Shown in pieces: positions 1-10,498 of a stretch of 64,000 nucleotides of DNA. How positions within the stretch are numbered: the stretch's first letter is position 1; the number at the start of each line of letters is the position of its first letter. Position numbers and translations under genes: made by a program. The stretch lies in assembly GCF_000013645.1 (NCBI RefSeq), contig NC_007951.1:558001-622000 (forward strand). The letters run 5' to 3'. The DNA comes from Paraburkholderia xenovorans LB400 (GTDB taxonomy: Bacteria > Pseudomonadota > Gammaproteobacteria > Burkholderiales > Burkholderiaceae). The notes beneath the pieces were generated by a model. The model was not told where the DNA came from. It saw only the letters and a list, made by a program, of their open reading frames with translations, and did no database searches.

Positions 1-1374
1 CAGCGTGGGCGTGGGACTGGCGGCGCTGGCGATCACTGCCAGCGCGAGGCTGATCCGCGCCAGCTCGCCGCCCGAGGCGACTTTGGCGAGCGGCCGCAGC
101 GGCACGCCGGCATGACCGGCGACACGGAATTCGACCTGTTCGAGCCCATGTGCGCCACCTTCGGGCTGCGGCACCAGCGCGACTTCGAAGCTGCCGCCTT
201 TCATCGACAGTTCCTGCATGCCCGTGGTGACCGCCGCGCCCAGCGCCTTGCCGGCCTTGGCGCGCGCCTTCGACAGCTTCTTCGCTTCGGTCAGGAAGTG
301 TTCTTTGGCTTTGGCTTCGGCCGCGTGCAGGCTGTCGAGGTCGGCGGCCGCGTCGAGCGCGGCCAGTTGCGCGCGGCGTGCCTCGTGTTCCTCCGGCAGC
401 GTTTGCGGCTGTAGACGGAATTTGCGCGCAGCCGAGTGCAACGCGTCCAGACGCTTTTCGACTTGTGCCAGCCGGTCCGGGTCGAGTTCGAGCTTTTGCG
501 CGTAATGACTCAGCGAGTAGGCCGCTTCCTGCAACTGGATTTCGGCCGGTTCGAGCGCGGCGAGTACATCGTTCAAGGCCGGATCGACTTCCGCCAGATC
601 GCGCACCTTCGAGACGATCGAGGACAGATGCGTGATCATCGCCTCGTCCGATTCGGACAGCGCACCGAGCGCGCCTTGCACGCCGTCGATCAGATTGGCC
701 GAATGCGACAGCCGCCGGTGCTCCGAATTGACCTCTTCCCACTCGCCCGGCTGCGGCGCGAGCTTGTCCAGTTCGGCGAGCTGCCAGGCAAGGCGCTCGC
801 GTTCCAGTTGCAGCTCGCGGTCACGCGTTTGCGCGTGCTCGACCGCCTGAACCTTCTCGCGCCATGCCCGCCATGCCCGCGTAACGGCGGCTGCCGTGTC
901 GGACAGTCCGGCGTGAGTGTCGAACAGTTCGCGTTGCGCGTCTGGGCGCATCAGCAACTGGTGCGCGTGCTGGCCATGAATATCCACCAGCATTTCGCCG
1001 ACCTCGCGCAACTGCGCGAGCGTCGCCGCGGTGCCGTTGATGAACGCCCGCGAGCGGCCGTTGCCATCCACCACGCGCCGCAGCATCACGGTGCTGCCGT
1101 GATGCCCGTCGCTGCCCGTCGTGCCGAGCGCCTGCTCGTCGAGCCATTGCTCGACCTGCGCATGGGTCTCGAATTCCGCCGTGATGTCCGCGCGGCTTTC
1201 ACCGGTGCGGACCACGTTCGCATCGGCACGGGCGCCGAGCGCGAGCGCCAGCGCGTCGATCAGGATCGACTTGCCGGCGCCGGTTTCGCCGGAAAAAACA
1301 GTGAAGCCGCTGTCGAATTCGAGATCGAGCGCGGCGACGATGACGAAGTCGCGTATCGAGAGGTGGCGAAGCAT
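1..1374 (-). CDS. recN: DNA repair protein RecN (3' end outside window)
   Basis: The minus-strand frame is open from the left edge to an ATG at 1374. 458 codons are present; roughly the last 90 residues of a typical ~550-residue RecN lie outside. RecN is an SMC-like ATPase acting at double-strand breaks in RecA-dependent recombination. The N-terminus MLRHLSIRDFVIV is typical and Walker A GETGAGKS sits at residues 29-36. The visible part ends (ASAASPTPTL) just before the place where the Walker B LIFDE motif is expected. It follows nadK by 71 bp on the same strand and is probably cotranscribed with it. No LexA box was recognised in the short gap. Confidence 0.93.
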   Translation of the reverse strand, partial: MLRHLSIRDFVIVAALDLEFDSGFTVFSGETGAGKSILIDALALALGARADANVVRTGESRADITAEFETHAQVEQWLDEQALGTTGSDGHHGSTVMLRRVVDGNGRSRAFINGTAATLAQLREVGEMLVDIHGQHAHQLLMRPDAQRELFDTHAGLSDTAAAVTRAWRAWREKVQAVEHAQTRDRELQLERERLAWQLAELDKLAPQPGEWEEVNSEHRRLSHSANLIDGVQGALGALSESDEAMITHLSSIVSKVRDLAEVDPALNDVLAALEPAEIQLQEAAYSLSHYAQKLELDPDRLAQVEKRLDALHSAARKFRLQPQTLPEEHEARRAQLAALDAAADLDSLHAAEAKAKEHFLTEAKKLSKARAKAGKALGAAVTTGMQELSMKGGSFEVALVPQPEGGAHGLEQVEFRVAGHAGVPLRPLAKVASGGELARISLALAVIASAASPTPTL

Positions 1375-1445
1375 GGAGGTGGTCTGATGAGCTTGGTGGT
1401 CAGGGTTCGGCAGCGGCGGCGTTCGCGTTCCGGTGTCCTCGCCGC

Positions 1446-2348
1446 TCAGGGCTTGGGGTCTTCTTCGTGCGACGGGTATTCGTTCCAGTGCAGCTTCTTG
1501 CGCAGCGTGGCGAAATAGCTGTAGCCGACGGGGTGCAGCATCGGCACCGTATGACGCGAGCGGCGCACTTCGATCGTGTCGCTCAGTTCGAGCGAGGTGA
1601 ACGACTGCATGTCGAAATTGACGTTCACTTCGCGCCCCGAGACGATCTGGATGCTCACCTTGGAATCGTCCGGCAGCACGATCGGACGGTTCGACAGCGC
1701 GTGCGGAGCAATCGGCACCAGCACGATGCCCTGCAATTGCGGATGCAGAATCGGCCCTTGCGACGACAGCGCATAAGCGGTCGAGCCGGTGGGCGTGGCC
1801 ACGATCAGACCGTCCGAGCGCTGGTTGTACATGAAGCGGCCGTCCACCGAGACATGCAGCTCCGCCATGCCCGAGAAGCCGCTGCGGTTGACCACCACGT
1901 CGTTGAAGGCCAACGCGTGATAGATCGGATTGCCGTCGCGCATGATGCGCGCTTCGAGCAGCACGCGTTCTTCGCGTTCGAAATTGCCGGCCAGCATTTG
2001 CGGCACGATCTCGCGCATGTCGGAGATCGGAATGTCGGTGATGAAACCAAGCCGCCCGTGGTTGATGCCGATCAAAGGCGTGCGATACGGCGCGAGCTGG
2101 CGGCCGATGCCGAGCATGGTGCCGTCGCCGCCCAGCACCACGGCCACATCTGCGCGCGCGCCGATCTCGGCGGGGCGCAGCGCCGGGTAGTCGGTGACGC
2201 CGATCTCGGCGGCGGTGTCCGCTTCGAACACGACCTCGAAGCCGCGCTTCGCGATGCACAAGGCGAGCGCGGTCAGCGGCTCGGCGATACCCGGCGTATT
2301 GTTGCGCCCGACGAGCGCGACGGTCTTGAACTGGCTGGTCACTTGCAT
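1446..2348 (-). CDS. nadK: NAD kinase
   Basis: 300 aa. It phosphorylates NAD+ to NADP+ in the cytoplasm. The diagnostic GGDGT motif is at residues 73-77, followed by [11 protein letters not shown] and the conserved [15 protein letters not shown] segment. The start [15 protein letters not shown] was preferred over an in-frame codon 41 residues upstream, because the upstream extension has no family similarity and overlaps the region where hrcA transcription must start divergently. The length fits family members (about 290-305 aa). The upstream neighbour hrcA is divergent and the downstream neighbour is recN, a common burkholderial arrangement. Confidence 0.95.
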
Positions 2349-2666
2349 GCCGGCATTACACCATAGGTGGGGCCTGAAAAGAACCGCAGACAGACCCGGT
2401 GGCGGCCCGGCGTGCGTGGGCTGCCGGCGCGTCTCGCGATTATCGTTAGAATGGTGAAGCCTTGATGACATGCGCGCCGGTTAAAGTGCGGCGGGGTGCC
2501 GGCAACCGGGCGGCCCGCAAGGTGGTCCGCGGCGCGCCGGGCTGAACGCCGGCCATTGTGCCGGACCGGAGGCAACGTGCCGCAGCGGCAAGCGGCGGCG
2601 CGTTCGTCAGGGATGGGCGCCCCTAGCGCTCGCGGTAGTCGTGCCCTTGAGCTAAAATTTTCCGTC

Positions 2667-3686
2667 ATGCTAGATCCTCGCGCACAAACCCTCCTCAAAA
2701 CGCTGATCGAGCGCTACATCGCCGAAGGTCAGCCGGTCGGCTCGCGCACGTTGTCGCGCTATTCGGGCCTCGAACTGAGTCCCGCAACGATCCGCAACGT
2801 AATGTCCGACCTCGAGGACCTGGGGCTCGTGATCAGTCCGCATACTTCCGCGGGGCGCATTCCCACGCCGCGCGGCTACCGCCTGTTCGTGGACACCATG
2901 CTGACGGTGGAGTCCGCCGCTGACGAAGAAGCGGTGATGCGTACCGTCAAGACCACGCTGCAGGCGGGCGAGCCGCAGAAAATCGTTGCCGCGGCGGCCA
3001 GCGTGCTGTCCAACCTCTCGCAGTTCGCCGGCGTGGTGCTCACGCCGCGGCGCAGCCACGTGTTCAAGCAGATCGAGTTCATGCGTTTGTCCGACAAGCG
3101 CATTCTGCTGATCATCGTCACGCCGGAAGGCGACGTGCAGAACCGCATCATGGCGACCCAGCGCGATTTTTCGCCGTCGCAGCTGGTTGAAGCCTCCAAC
3201 TACATCAACGCGCACTTCGCGGGCCTCTCGTTCGACGACGTGCGCCGCCGCCTGCGCGAGGAAATCGACGAACTGCGCGGCGACATGACCACGCTGATGC
3301 ATGCCGCCGTCACGGCCAGCACGGACGAAGCCGACACGGGCGAGACCGTGCTGATTTCCGGCGAGCGCAACCTGCTCGAAGTGGCCGACCTGTCGTCGGA
3401 CATGGCGCGCTTGCGCAAGCTGTTCGATGTGTTCGACCAAAAGACCAGTCTCCTTCAGTTGCTCGACGTGTCGAGTCACGCGGCGGGCGTGCAGATTTTC
3501 ATTGGCGGCGAGTCGAATCTCGTGCCGATCGAGGAAATGAGCGTGGTCACCGCGCCTTACGAGGTGAACGGCAAGATCGTCGGCACCCTGGGCGTGATCG
3601 GACCGACCCGCATGGCCTACAACCGCGTGATTCCGATCGTGGACATTACCGCGCGCCTGCTTTCGCTGACCCTCAGCCAGCAGTAA
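2667..3686 (+). CDS. hrcA: Heat-inducible transcription repressor HrcA
   Basis: 339 aa. HrcA is a winged-helix repressor that binds CIRCE operators (usually at groESL) and is kept active by GroEL. The N-terminal DNA-binding domain ([19 protein letters not shown], about residues 24-42) and the following SDLEDLGL are typical. The middle and C-terminal parts ([40 protein letters not shown]) match the family dimerisation/GAF-like region. The ATG at 2667 gives family length; the longer in-frame extension upstream is unlike HrcA. I see no CIRCE element in front of this gene or of grpE/dnaK. Confidence 0.95.
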   Translation: MLDPRAQTLLKTLIERYIAEGQPVGSRTLSRYSGLELSPATIRNVMSDLEDLGLVISPHTSAGRIPTPRGYRLFVDTMLTVESAADEEAVMRTVKTTLQAGEPQKIVAAAASVLSNLSQFAGVVLTPRRSHVFKQIEFMRLSDKRILLIIVTPEGDVQNRIMATQRDFSPSQLVEASNYINAHFAGLSFDDVRRRLREEIDELRGDMTTLMHAAVTASTDEADTGETVLISGERNLLEVADLSSDMARLRKLFDVFDQKTSLLQLLDVSSHAAGVQIFIGGESNLVPIEEMSVVTAPYEVNGKIVGTLGVIGPTRMAYNRVIPIVDITARLLSLTLSQQ

Positions 3687-3860
3687 ATAGTTTCGGCTTC
3701 CGGTGTCGGCTGTTCCAGCCACGAATAATGCGTGACGGCGCACGGCTTGCCAATTGGCCGAATGGCCAGGGGTGTCCGGCGGACCGGTGCATGCACCACG
3801 CCGCTATAATGGTTCTCACCTGAACCGACACTCCGCCTGAGCGGGTTACCTCTGCTGCCT

Positions 3861-4931
3861 ATGCGCTTCGACCTCGAGCGGCCTTCACAGAACGCCACGT
3901 CACACCGTGTCGCCGTGCTGCTGATCAATCTCGGCACGCCCGACGCGCCGACGCCGCGCGCGGTCCGCCGCTATCTCGCGCAGTTTCTGTCCGATCCGCG
4001 CGTGGTCGAAATTCCGGCGCTGCTCTGGCAGATCATCTTGCGTCTGCTGATCCTGCCGTTCCGGGGCAGTGCCTCGGCCAAGAAGTACGCTGCGGTGTGG
4101 ATGCCCGAAGGCTCGCCGCTGCGCGTGTATACAGAGAAGCAGGTGGAGGGCTTGCGCCATCTGCTGCAACTGAACGACTACACGGTGCTGGTCGATTACG
4201 CGATGCGCTACGGTACGCCGGGTATTCCGGCCATGCTGAACCAGCTCAAGCTGGCAGGCGCCGAACGCGTGCTGCTCATGCCCATGTATCCGCAGTATTC
4301 GTCGTCCACCACCGCCACCGCTTTCGACGACGCCTTTTCGGCGCTCAAGCGCATGCGCAATCAGCCGGAAATTCGCACGGTGCGCCAGTACGCCGATCAT
4401 CCGGCCTACATTGCGGCGCTTGCCGCACAGGTGCATCAATATTGGCATCAGCATGGCCGGCCGGATTTCGCCGCGGGCGACAAGCTGGTGCTGAGTTTTC
4501 ACGGCGTGCCCAAACGCACGCTGGATCTCGGCGACCCATACCATGAGCAATGCCAGCAAACGGGCGCGCTGCTGATGCAGGCGCTCGAACTGACGCCGGT
4601 GGAGTGCCGCATTACGTTCCAGTCGCGTTTCGGCAAGGCCGAGTGGCTGCAGCCGTATACGGCGCCCACGCTCAAGGAACTGGGCGCGGCGGGCGTGCGG
4701 CGCGCCGATGTGTTCTGTCCGGGCTTTACTGCCGACTGCCTTGAGACCATCGAGGAAATCGGCATGGAAGTGCGCGATGAATTCCTGCACGCGGGCGGCA
4801 AGGATTTTCATCGGATTCCCTGCCTGAATGCGTCGCAGGCCTGGATTGCCGCGCTGGGCGAAATCGTCGCGCAGAATCTCCAGGGCTGGCCGGTGCAGGC
4901 GCTGCCGGTGCCGCATACGACAGGAGCTTGA
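3861..4931 (+). CDS. hemH: Ferrochelatase (protoheme ferro-lyase)
   Basis: 356 aa. It inserts Fe2+ into protoporphyrin IX, the last step of haem synthesis, at the inner face of the cytoplasmic membrane. Signatures: [16 protein letters not shown] near the N-terminus, LSFHGVPKR with the metal-handling histidine, [14 protein letters not shown], and [14 protein letters not shown] with the conserved glutamate. Length is normal. Its TGA overlaps the possible TTG start of the following S4-domain gene, so the two are probably translated from one message. Confidence 0.95.
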   Translation: MRFDLERPSQNATSHRVAVLLINLGTPDAPTPRAVRRYLAQFLSDPRVVEIPALLWQIILRLLILPFRGSASAKKYAAVWMPEGSPLRVYTEKQVEGLRHLLQLNDYTVLVDYAMRYGTPGIPAMLNQLKLAGAERVLLMPMYPQYSSSTTATAFDDAFSALKRMRNQPEIRTVRQYADHPAYIAALAAQVHQYWHQHGRPDFAAGDKLVLSFHGVPKRTLDLGDPYHEQCQQTGALLMQALELTPVECRITFQSRFGKAEWLQPYTAPTLKELGAAGVRRADVFCPGFTADCLETIEEIGMEVRDEFLHAGGKDFHRIPCLNASQAWIAALGEIVAQNLQGWPVQALPVPHTTGA

Positions 4932-4939
4932 ACAGGCTC

Positions 4940-5347
4940 ATGAATTACGGGATCTCAACCGAAGCGGGCGCGAAACTGCGCATCGACAAATGGCTTTGGG
5001 CCGCGCGCTTTTTCAAGACGCGTTCGCTCGCGGCGGCGGCCGTCGAGAAAGGGCATGTGCGCATTGAGGGCGCCAGCGTCAAGCCGGCCAAAGACGTGCG
5101 CGTCGGCGACCTGGTCGAGATCGAGATCGAGCGGATTGTGTGGCAGGTGGCGGTGCTGGGCGTGTGCGACGTGCGCGGCCCGGCGAGCGTCGCACAGACG
5201 CTTTATGCGGAAACCGAAGAGAGCAGGGTGAAGCGGCAGGTCGAACAGGAGCGGCGCAAGACGTATCGCGAACCGGCGGCCGCATTGCACGGCCGGCCGA
5301 CCAAGCGCGACCGGCGCACTATCGACAAACTTTCAGGTGGGGGTTGA
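4940..5347 (+). CDS. hslR: S4-domain RNA-binding protein, heat-shock protein 15 (HslR) family
   Basis: 135 aa from ATG 4940; a TTG at 4928 is a possible alternative start. The S4 fold is evident at LRIDKWLWAARFFKTRSLAAAAVEKGHVRIEG. The basic C-terminal tail (KRQVEQERRKTYREP ... KRDRRTIDKL) is typical of Hsp15, which in E. coli binds stalled 50S subunits with nascent chains and is heat-induced. The position next to grpE-dnaK-dnaJ fits a stress role. It lies directly downstream of hemH. Confidence 0.85.
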   Translation: MNYGISTEAGAKLRIDKWLWAARFFKTRSLAAAAVEKGHVRIEGASVKPAKDVRVGDLVEIEIERIVWQVAVLGVCDVRGPASVAQTLYAETEESRVKRQVEQERRKTYREPAAALHGRPTKRDRRTIDKLSGGG

Positions 5348-5480
5348 ACAGCTGTTCCATGGTCGCGTGCACGCCGCCGTATTCGGTAGTGTGATCGTTG
5401 ACAGCCCCGGACATGCAGATGGTCGTGGTGCCCGCAATCAGTACCAATGCGACCACCGAAATTGCAAAGGTCAGTTTCAC
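5319..5480 (-). CDS. Small secreted or membrane protein, hypothetical
   Basis: 53 aa, GTG start at 5480 with a good ribosome site (AGGGGAG) just upstream. The N-terminus MKLTFAISVVALVLIAG is a convincing signal or anchor sequence, followed by TTTICMSGAV, where the cysteine at residue 22 is only a weak lipobox candidate. The remainder is polar (NDHTTEYGGVHATMEQLFNPHL). The 3' end overlaps the end of hslR by 29 bp on the opposite strand. I do not recognise a family. Evidence is the start context and signal peptide only. Confidence 0.45.
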   Translation of the reverse strand: MKLTFAISVVALVLIAGTTTICMSGAVNDHTTEYGGVHATMEQLFNPHLKVCR

Positions 5481-5866
5481 GGTGCTCCCCTAAGGAGATT
5501 CAGGATAAAGACGGGCGAATCGGGTGGAATTGCAATATGTCGGAAAGGCTTACGTCAGATTAGGGTTAACGCGTCTTTTCCGATGCTTTGTTGGAGCATA
5601 GGCCACTTGCAGTCCGCACTCAATCTCAATCTGATTGCGCCGCAATAATGGTTGTAACCGGGCATTTCCGCCGTCCGGCCGTGATACGAAAAGATCCGGG
5701 AGAACCGCTTGAAATGGTCCTTTCCGGCCTCATCTGCCGTGTTGATTTGCGGTGACTCGCGAAGTTGTCTGTCGCGATTTTGCAACGCACAAACCGCGCC
5801 AGGTTTTTGCGCTGCCGTTACTGCCGGCTTTTATCTCGCTTTCACTTTTTAACGACTTTCAGCGAC
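5481..5866. other. Intergenic region upstream of grpE
   Basis: 385 bp without a convincing gene other than promoter signals. It holds the sigma-32-like promoter described separately at 5708-5735 and the leader of grpE. A 76-codon minus-strand frame here shows no family resemblance and no ribosome site. Confidence 0.6.
5708..5735 (+). promoter_or_regulatory. Sigma-32 (heat-shock) type promoter for grpE
   Basis: CTTGAAA (5708-5714), 13-nt spacer, then CCTCATCT (5728-5735), very close to the RpoH consensus CTTGAAA / CCCCATNT. It lies about 130 bp upstream of the grpE ATG. This would make grpE heat-inducible independently of HrcA. Confidence 0.65.
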
Positions 5867-6451
5867 ATGGAAAACACGCAAGAGAACCCGACGAGCCAGA
5901 ATCCCAAGCCCGCCGAAGAAACCGCGCGCCAGGCCGCCGAGGCCGCGGCACCTCAACAGGAAGCAGCGGCGAACGCGGCGACCGACTCGCCGGCGAGCGC
6001 CGAGCAGGCTGCACTCGCCGAGGCCCAGGCGAAGATCGCCGAGCTGCAGGAAAGCTTCCTGCGCGCCAAGGCGGAGACCGAAAACGTGCGCCGCCGCGCT
6101 CAGGAAGACGTCGCCAAGGCCCACAAGTTTGCGATCGAGAGCTTTGCCGAGCATCTGCTGCCGGTGATCGACAGCCTCGAAGCAGCCGTCGCGCACTCGT
6201 CCGACGATCCTGCGAAGGTGCGCGAAGGCGTCGAACTCACGCTGCGCCAGCTTACCGGCGCGCTGGAAAAGGGGCGCGTCGTCGCCCTGAATCCGGTGGG
6301 CGAGAAGTTCGACCCGCATCGCCATCAAGCCATTTCCATGGTGCCGGCCGACCAGGAGCCGAACACCGTGGTGGCCGTGCTGCAAAAAGGCTTCGTGATC
6401 GCGGATCGGGTGCTGCGTCCGGCACTCGTGACCGTCGCGGCCCCGAAGTAA
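5867..6451 (+). CDS. grpE: Nucleotide exchange factor GrpE
   Basis: 194 aa. GrpE drives ADP release from DnaK. It has a low-complexity acidic/alanine-rich N-terminus (residues 1-50), a long dimerisation helix ([31 protein letters not shown]) and the C-terminal beta domain with [13 protein letters not shown] and [17 protein letters not shown]. The ATG at 5867 matches family starts; the longer frame upstream is unlike GrpE. It precedes a thioredoxin-like gene, dnaK and dnaJ, and is probably RpoH-controlled. Confidence 0.96.
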   Translation: MENTQENPTSQNPKPAEETARQAAEAAAPQQEAAANAATDSPASAEQAALAEAQAKIAELQESFLRAKAETENVRRRAQEDVAKAHKFAIESFAEHLLPVIDSLEAAVAHSSDDPAKVREGVELTLRQLTGALEKGRVVALNPVGEKFDPHRHQAISMVPADQEPNTVVAVLQKGFVIADRVLRPALVTVAAPK

Positions 6452-6496
6452 GCGCCGCCGGTCTTTCGTAAGCCGTTTCGTCCGGCAGGCGCCGTC

Positions 6497-6943
6497 ATGG
6501 CCAACATTCCCGTCGACTCCACCGCGTTCGCGGTGTTCGGCATGCAGGAGTTGAGCGCCGCGTCATTCGACGCCGCGCTCGCCGAAGCAGGGGATGAACT
6601 GGCCGTGGTGTTTTTCTGGGGTCTCGACTGCTTCAACTGCGAGATCGCCAAGAAGGCCATGCTGGCGCAGCCGGACGCGATTCGCGCACTCGGCCTCAAA
6701 TGGTTTCACAGCAACGTTTACGAGCATCGCGAACTGGGCCGGCGCTTCATGCTGCATGGCGTGCCCACATGGTTCTTCTTTTATCGCGGCAAGCGGCTCG
6801 GCCGGGCAACCGGCTGGCACGGCCTCGGGCAATTCCAGGCCGCGGTCGCGGCCGCGCGGGAGAAGATCCGGGCAGGCAATGCAGCAAATGCTGCCGGTGG
6901 GCACATTGAGGCGGCAGATTCGGGCGGAAGTTCGCCCGATTGA
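6497..6943 (+). CDS. Thioredoxin-fold protein
   Basis: 148 aa with a thioredoxin-like fold: VVFFWGLDCFNCEIAKK carries a CFNC redox motif (Cys45, Cys48), and GVPTW supplies the expected cis-proline. The motif differs from the WCGPC of classical thioredoxin, and the C-terminal 25 residues are low-complexity. No signal peptide is seen, so it is probably cytoplasmic. It lies between grpE and dnaK, as in other Burkholderia, so a redox role in stress protein handling is possible but not shown. Substrate unknown. Confidence 0.85.
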   Translation: MANIPVDSTAFAVFGMQELSAASFDAALAEAGDELAVVFFWGLDCFNCEIAKKAMLAQPDAIRALGLKWFHSNVYEHRELGRRFMLHGVPTWFFFYRGKRLGRATGWHGLGQFQAAVAAAREKIRAGNAANAAGGHIEAADSGGSSPD

Positions 6944-6974
6944 AAAAAATTAAAGACCGCATCGCAAAAGAGGT

Positions 6975-7001
6975 CTTGAAAACGATGCGGACGCACTTAT
7001 G
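6975..7001 (+). promoter_or_regulatory. Candidate sigma-32 promoter for dnaK
   Basis: CTTGAA at 6975-6980, 13-nt spacer, CACTTAT at 6994-7000, about 95 bp upstream of the dnaK ATG. The -35 element is perfect; the -10 element is a weaker match to CCCCATNT. Confidence 0.5.
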
Positions 7002-7097
7002 TTGAGTGCAGGTTAGGAATTGAGAGCGGATCGCCTTACCGCCAGCTGGGCAAACAAGGCGATTCCCGCAGCGATCAAAGTCAGGAGATTAGTAAAA

Positions 7098-9059
7098 ATG
7101 GGCAAAATCATCGGCATCGACCTCGGCACGACCAACTCGTGCGTGGCGATCATGGAAGGCAATTCGGTCAAGGTGATCGAGAACTCGGAAGGCGCGCGCA
7201 CCACGCCGTCGATCATCGCTTACATGGAAGACGGCGAGATTCTCGTCGGCGCGCCTGCGAAGCGCCAGTCGGTCACGAACCCGAAGAACACGCTGTACGC
7301 AGTCAAGCGCCTGATCGGCCGCCGTTTCGAAGAAAAAGAAGTGCAGAAAGACATCGGCCTGATGCCGTACAAGATCATCAAGGCCGATAACGGCGACGCA
7401 TGGGTCGAAGTGCGCGACCAGAAGCTCGCTCCGCCGCAAATCTCCGCGGAAGTGCTGCGCAAGATGAAGAAGACCGCTGAAGACTATCTCGGCGAGCCGG
7501 TCACCGAGGCGGTGATCACGGTTCCCGCGTACTTCAACGACAGCCAGCGTCAGGCAACCAAAGATGCAGGCCGCATTGCCGGTCTGGAAGTGAAGCGGAT
7601 CATCAACGAACCGACCGCCGCTGCTCTGGCTTTCGGCCTCGACAAGAACGAAAAGGGCGACCGCAAGATCGCGGTGTATGACCTGGGTGGCGGTACGTTC
7701 GACGTGTCGATCATCGAAATCGCGGATGTCGACGGTGAAAAGCAGTTCGAAGTGCTGTCCACGAACGGCGATACGTTCCTCGGCGGTGAAGACTTCGACC
7801 AGCGCATCATCGATTACATCATCGGCGAGTTCAAGAAAGAGCAGGGCGTCGATCTGTCGAAAGACGTGCTCGCGCTGCAACGCCTGAAGGAATCGGCTGA
7901 GAAGGCCAAGATCGAGCTGTCGTCGAGCCAGCAAACCGAAATCAACCTGCCGTACATCACGGCCGACGCATCGGGTCCGAAGCATTTGAACCTGAAAATT
8001 ACGCGTGCGAAGCTGGAAGCGCTGGTTGAAGAGCTGATCGAGCGCACGATCGAACCGTGCCGCGTGGCGATCAAGGACGCAGGCGTGAAGGTCGGCGAAA
8101 TCGACGACGTGATTCTGGTCGGCGGTATGACCCGCATGCCGAAGGTGCAGGAAAAGGTCAAGGAGTTCTTCGGCAAGGATCCGCGCCGTGACGTGAACCC
8201 GGACGAAGCCGTGGCCGTTGGCGCCGCGATCCAGGGCCAGGTGTTGTCGGGCGACCGCAAGGACGTTCTGCTGCTCGACGTGACCCCGCTGTCGCTCGGC
8301 ATCGAAACGCTCGGCGGCGTGATGACCAAGATGATCAACAAGAACACCACGATCCCGACCAAGCACTCACAGGTCTACTCCACGGCCGACGACAATCAGG
8401 GCGCCGTGACGATCAAGGTGTTCCAGGGCGAACGCGAAATGGCAGCCGGCAACAAGCTGCTGGGCGAGTTCAACCTGGAAGGCATTCCGCCGGCACCGCG
8501 CGGCACGCCGCAGATCGAGGTGAGCTTCGACATCGACGCGAATGGCATTCTGCACGTCGGCGCGAAAGACAAGGCGACCGGCAAGGAAAACCGCATCACG
8601 ATCAAGGCGAACTCGGGTCTGTCCGAAGCCGAAATCGAGAAGATGGTGAAGGACGCCGAAGCCAACGCCGAAGAAGATCACAAGCTGCGTGAGCTGGCCG
8701 ATGCCCGCAATCAGGGCGACGCGCTGGTCCACAGCACGAAGAAGGCGCTCACCGAATACGGCGACAAGCTGGAAGCCGGCGAGAAGGAAAAGATCGAATC
8801 CGCGCTGAAGGATCTCGAAGAAACGCTGAAGAGCGGTTCGAGCGACAAGGCCGCGATCGAAGCCAAGATCGAAGTGGTGGCCACCGCCTCGCAGAAGATG
8901 GGCGAGAAGATGTACGCGGACATGCAGGCTGCGCAAGGTGCTGAAGCCGCGGCAGCGGGCGCGGCGGGTGCGGGCGGCGCGGGTGCATCGGCGGGTGGCG
9001 CGAGCCAGCAGCAGGACGACGTGGTCGACGCCGAGTTCAAGGAAGTCAAGAAAGACTAA
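7098..9059 (+). CDS. dnaK: Molecular chaperone DnaK (Hsp70)
   Basis: 653 aa. An ATP-dependent chaperone working with DnaJ and GrpE. It starts [19 protein letters not shown] after an AGGAG ribosome site. Other signatures are [21 protein letters not shown], the phosphate-2 loop [26 protein letters not shown] and the [16 protein letters not shown] linker before the C-terminal [11 protein letters not shown] tail. Length is normal. It is followed by a perfect hairpin and dnaJ. A long antisense frame (7089-8366) is a by-product of GC-rich codon use. Confidence 0.98.
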   Translation: MGKIIGIDLGTTNSCVAIMEGNSVKVIENSEGARTTPSIIAYMEDGEILVGAPAKRQSVTNPKNTLYAVKRLIGRRFEEKEVQKDIGLMPYKIIKADNGDAWVEVRDQKLAPPQISAEVLRKMKKTAEDYLGEPVTEAVITVPAYFNDSQRQATKDAGRIAGLEVKRIINEPTAAALAFGLDKNEKGDRKIAVYDLGGGTFDVSIIEIADVDGEKQFEVLSTNGDTFLGGEDFDQRIIDYIIGEFKKEQGVDLSKDVLALQRLKESAEKAKIELSSSQQTEINLPYITADASGPKHLNLKITRAKLEALVEELIERTIEPCRVAIKDAGVKVGEIDDVILVGGMTRMPKVQEKVKEFFGKDPRRDVNPDEAVAVGAAIQGQVLSGDRKDVLLLDVTPLSLGIETLGGVMTKMINKNTTIPTKHSQVYSTADDNQGAVTIKVFQGEREMAAGNKLLGEFNLEGIPPAPRGTPQIEVSFDIDANGILHVGAKDKATGKENRITIKANSGLSEAEIEKMVKDAEANAEEDHKLRELADARNQGDALVHSTKKALTEYGDKLEAGEKEKIESALKDLEETLKSGSSDKAAIEAKIEVVATASQKMGEKMYADMQAAQGAEAAAAGAAGAGGAGASAGGASQQQDDVVDAEFKEVKKD

Positions 9060-9084
9060 AGCCAGGTCGCATTTCGACCGTAAA

Positions 9085-9108
9085 GCCGCACACGGCAACG
9101 TGTGCGGC
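9085..9108 (+). terminator. Perfect hairpin between dnaK and dnaJ
   Basis: GCCGCACACG (9085-9094), loop GCAA, CGTGTGCGGC (9099-9108): a 10-bp perfect stem without a T-run. It is more likely an RNA-processing or attenuating hairpin than a full terminator, and could set the dnaK:dnaJ ratio. Confidence 0.5.
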
Positions 9109-9330
9109 CCGGCTGCGCAAGGGAGTGCGCCCAACCGGGCGACACGAACGTGCGAAAGCGGTTATCGCGCCTGGCGAGCCTTTCGGGGCTCTCCGGGCAC
9201 ATTTGTTTTATGGAGGGCGTTGTTTTCAGGCCGTGTCGAAGGGGCCTGATACAGCGGCCGGACGAGTCGTGAGACTCCAGCATTCAAGAGGAGCCACCGC
9301 GTCGCATTGCGCGAGTGGCGTTGAACCGAT

Positions 9331-10473
9331 ATGGCGAAACGGGATTACTACGAGGTTCTGGGCGTCGCAAAGAACGCGAGCGACGACGAAATCAAGAAGG
9401 CTTATCGCAAGCTGGCGATGAAGCACCACCCTGACCGCAATCCGGGCAACAAGGATGCGGAAGGGCATTTCAAGGAGGTGAAGGAAGCCTATGAAATGCT
9501 CTCGGACTCGCAAAAGCGTGCCGCGTACGATCAGTACGGCCACGCGGGTGTCGATCCGAACATGGGCGGTGCCGGCGCACAAGGTTTTGGTGGTTTTGCC
9601 GATGCATTCGGCGATATTTTCGGCGACATCTTCGGCCAGGCGGCCGGTGGCGCCGCACGCGGCGGTGGCGGCCGCGCGGGCCCGCAGGTGTATCGCGGCG
9701 CCGATCTGCGCTACAGCATGGAAATCACGCTGGAACAGGCCGCGCACGGCTACGACACGCAGATTCGCGTGCCGAGCTGGGTGTCGTGCGAGGTCTGCCA
9801 CGGTTCGGGCGCCAAGCCCGGCACCAAGCCGGAAACCTGCCCGACCTGTAGCGGTTCGGGTTCGGTGCGGATGTCGCAGGGTTTCTTCAGCATCCAGCAA
9901 ACCTGCCCGAAGTGCCACGGCACCGGCACCTACATTCCCGACCCGTGCGGCCATTGCCACGGTGCCGGCAAGGTGAAGGAAACCAAGACGCTGGAAGTGA
10001 AGATCCCGGCAGGTATCGACGACGGCATGCGGATCCGTTCGGCCGGCAACGGCGAGCCGGGTATCAACGGCGGGCCGTCGGGCGATCTGTACGTCGAGAT
10101 TCACATCAAGCAGCATTCGGTGTTCGAGCGCGACGGCGACGATCTGCACTGCCAGATGCCGATTCCGTTCACCACTGCGGCACTGGGCGGCGAGATCGAA
10201 GTGCCGACACTCGCGGGCCGCGCCAGCTTTACCGTGCCGGAAGGTACACAATCGGGCAAGACGTTCCGTCTGCGTGGCAAGGGCATCAAGGGGCTGCGTT
10301 CGAGTATTGCCGGCGATCTGTACGTGCATGTGCAGGTCGAAACGCCGGTCAAGCTCACCGAGCCGCAGCGCGATCTGCTCAAGCAGTTCGAAAAGGCGCT
10401 CGTCGAGGGCGGCTCGCGGCATAGTCCGCAAAGCAAAAGCTGGTTCGACCGGGTGAAGAGCTTCTTCGATTAA
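9331..10473 (+). CDS. dnaJ: Co-chaperone DnaJ (Hsp40)
   Basis: 380 aa. It stimulates DnaK ATPase and delivers substrates. J domain at the N-terminus with HPD at residues 33-35; Gly/Phe-rich linker ([18 protein letters not shown]); four CxxCxGxG zinc repeats ([32 protein letters not shown]); C-terminal substrate-binding domains. All repeats are intact. It lies 271 bp downstream of dnaK and just ahead of pabB. Confidence 0.98.
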   Translation: MAKRDYYEVLGVAKNASDDEIKKAYRKLAMKHHPDRNPGNKDAEGHFKEVKEAYEMLSDSQKRAAYDQYGHAGVDPNMGGAGAQGFGGFADAFGDIFGDIFGQAAGGAARGGGGRAGPQVYRGADLRYSMEITLEQAAHGYDTQIRVPSWVSCEVCHGSGAKPGTKPETCPTCSGSGSVRMSQGFFSIQQTCPKCHGTGTYIPDPCGHCHGAGKVKETKTLEVKIPAGIDDGMRIRSAGNGEPGINGGPSGDLYVEIHIKQHSVFERDGDDLHCQMPIPFTTAALGGEIEVPTLAGRASFTVPEGTQSGKTFRLRGKGIKGLRSSIAGDLYVHVQVETPVKLTEPQRDLLKQFEKALVEGGSRHSPQSKSWFDRVKSFFD

Positions 10474-10498
10474 TGACAGTTTGAACTTGGCGGTCGGT

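Noticed and set aside
6993..7009. GCACT/AGTGC inverted repeat before dnaK as a CIRCE element
   Set aside because: Arms are only 5 bp, the spacing is wrong for TTAGCACTC-N9-GAGTGCTAA, and flanking positions do not match.
7089..8366. 425-codon minus-strand frame antisense to dnaK
   Set aside because: Its composition mirrors the dnaK codons; dnaK on the plus strand is certain and no ribosome site or family similarity supports the antisense frame.
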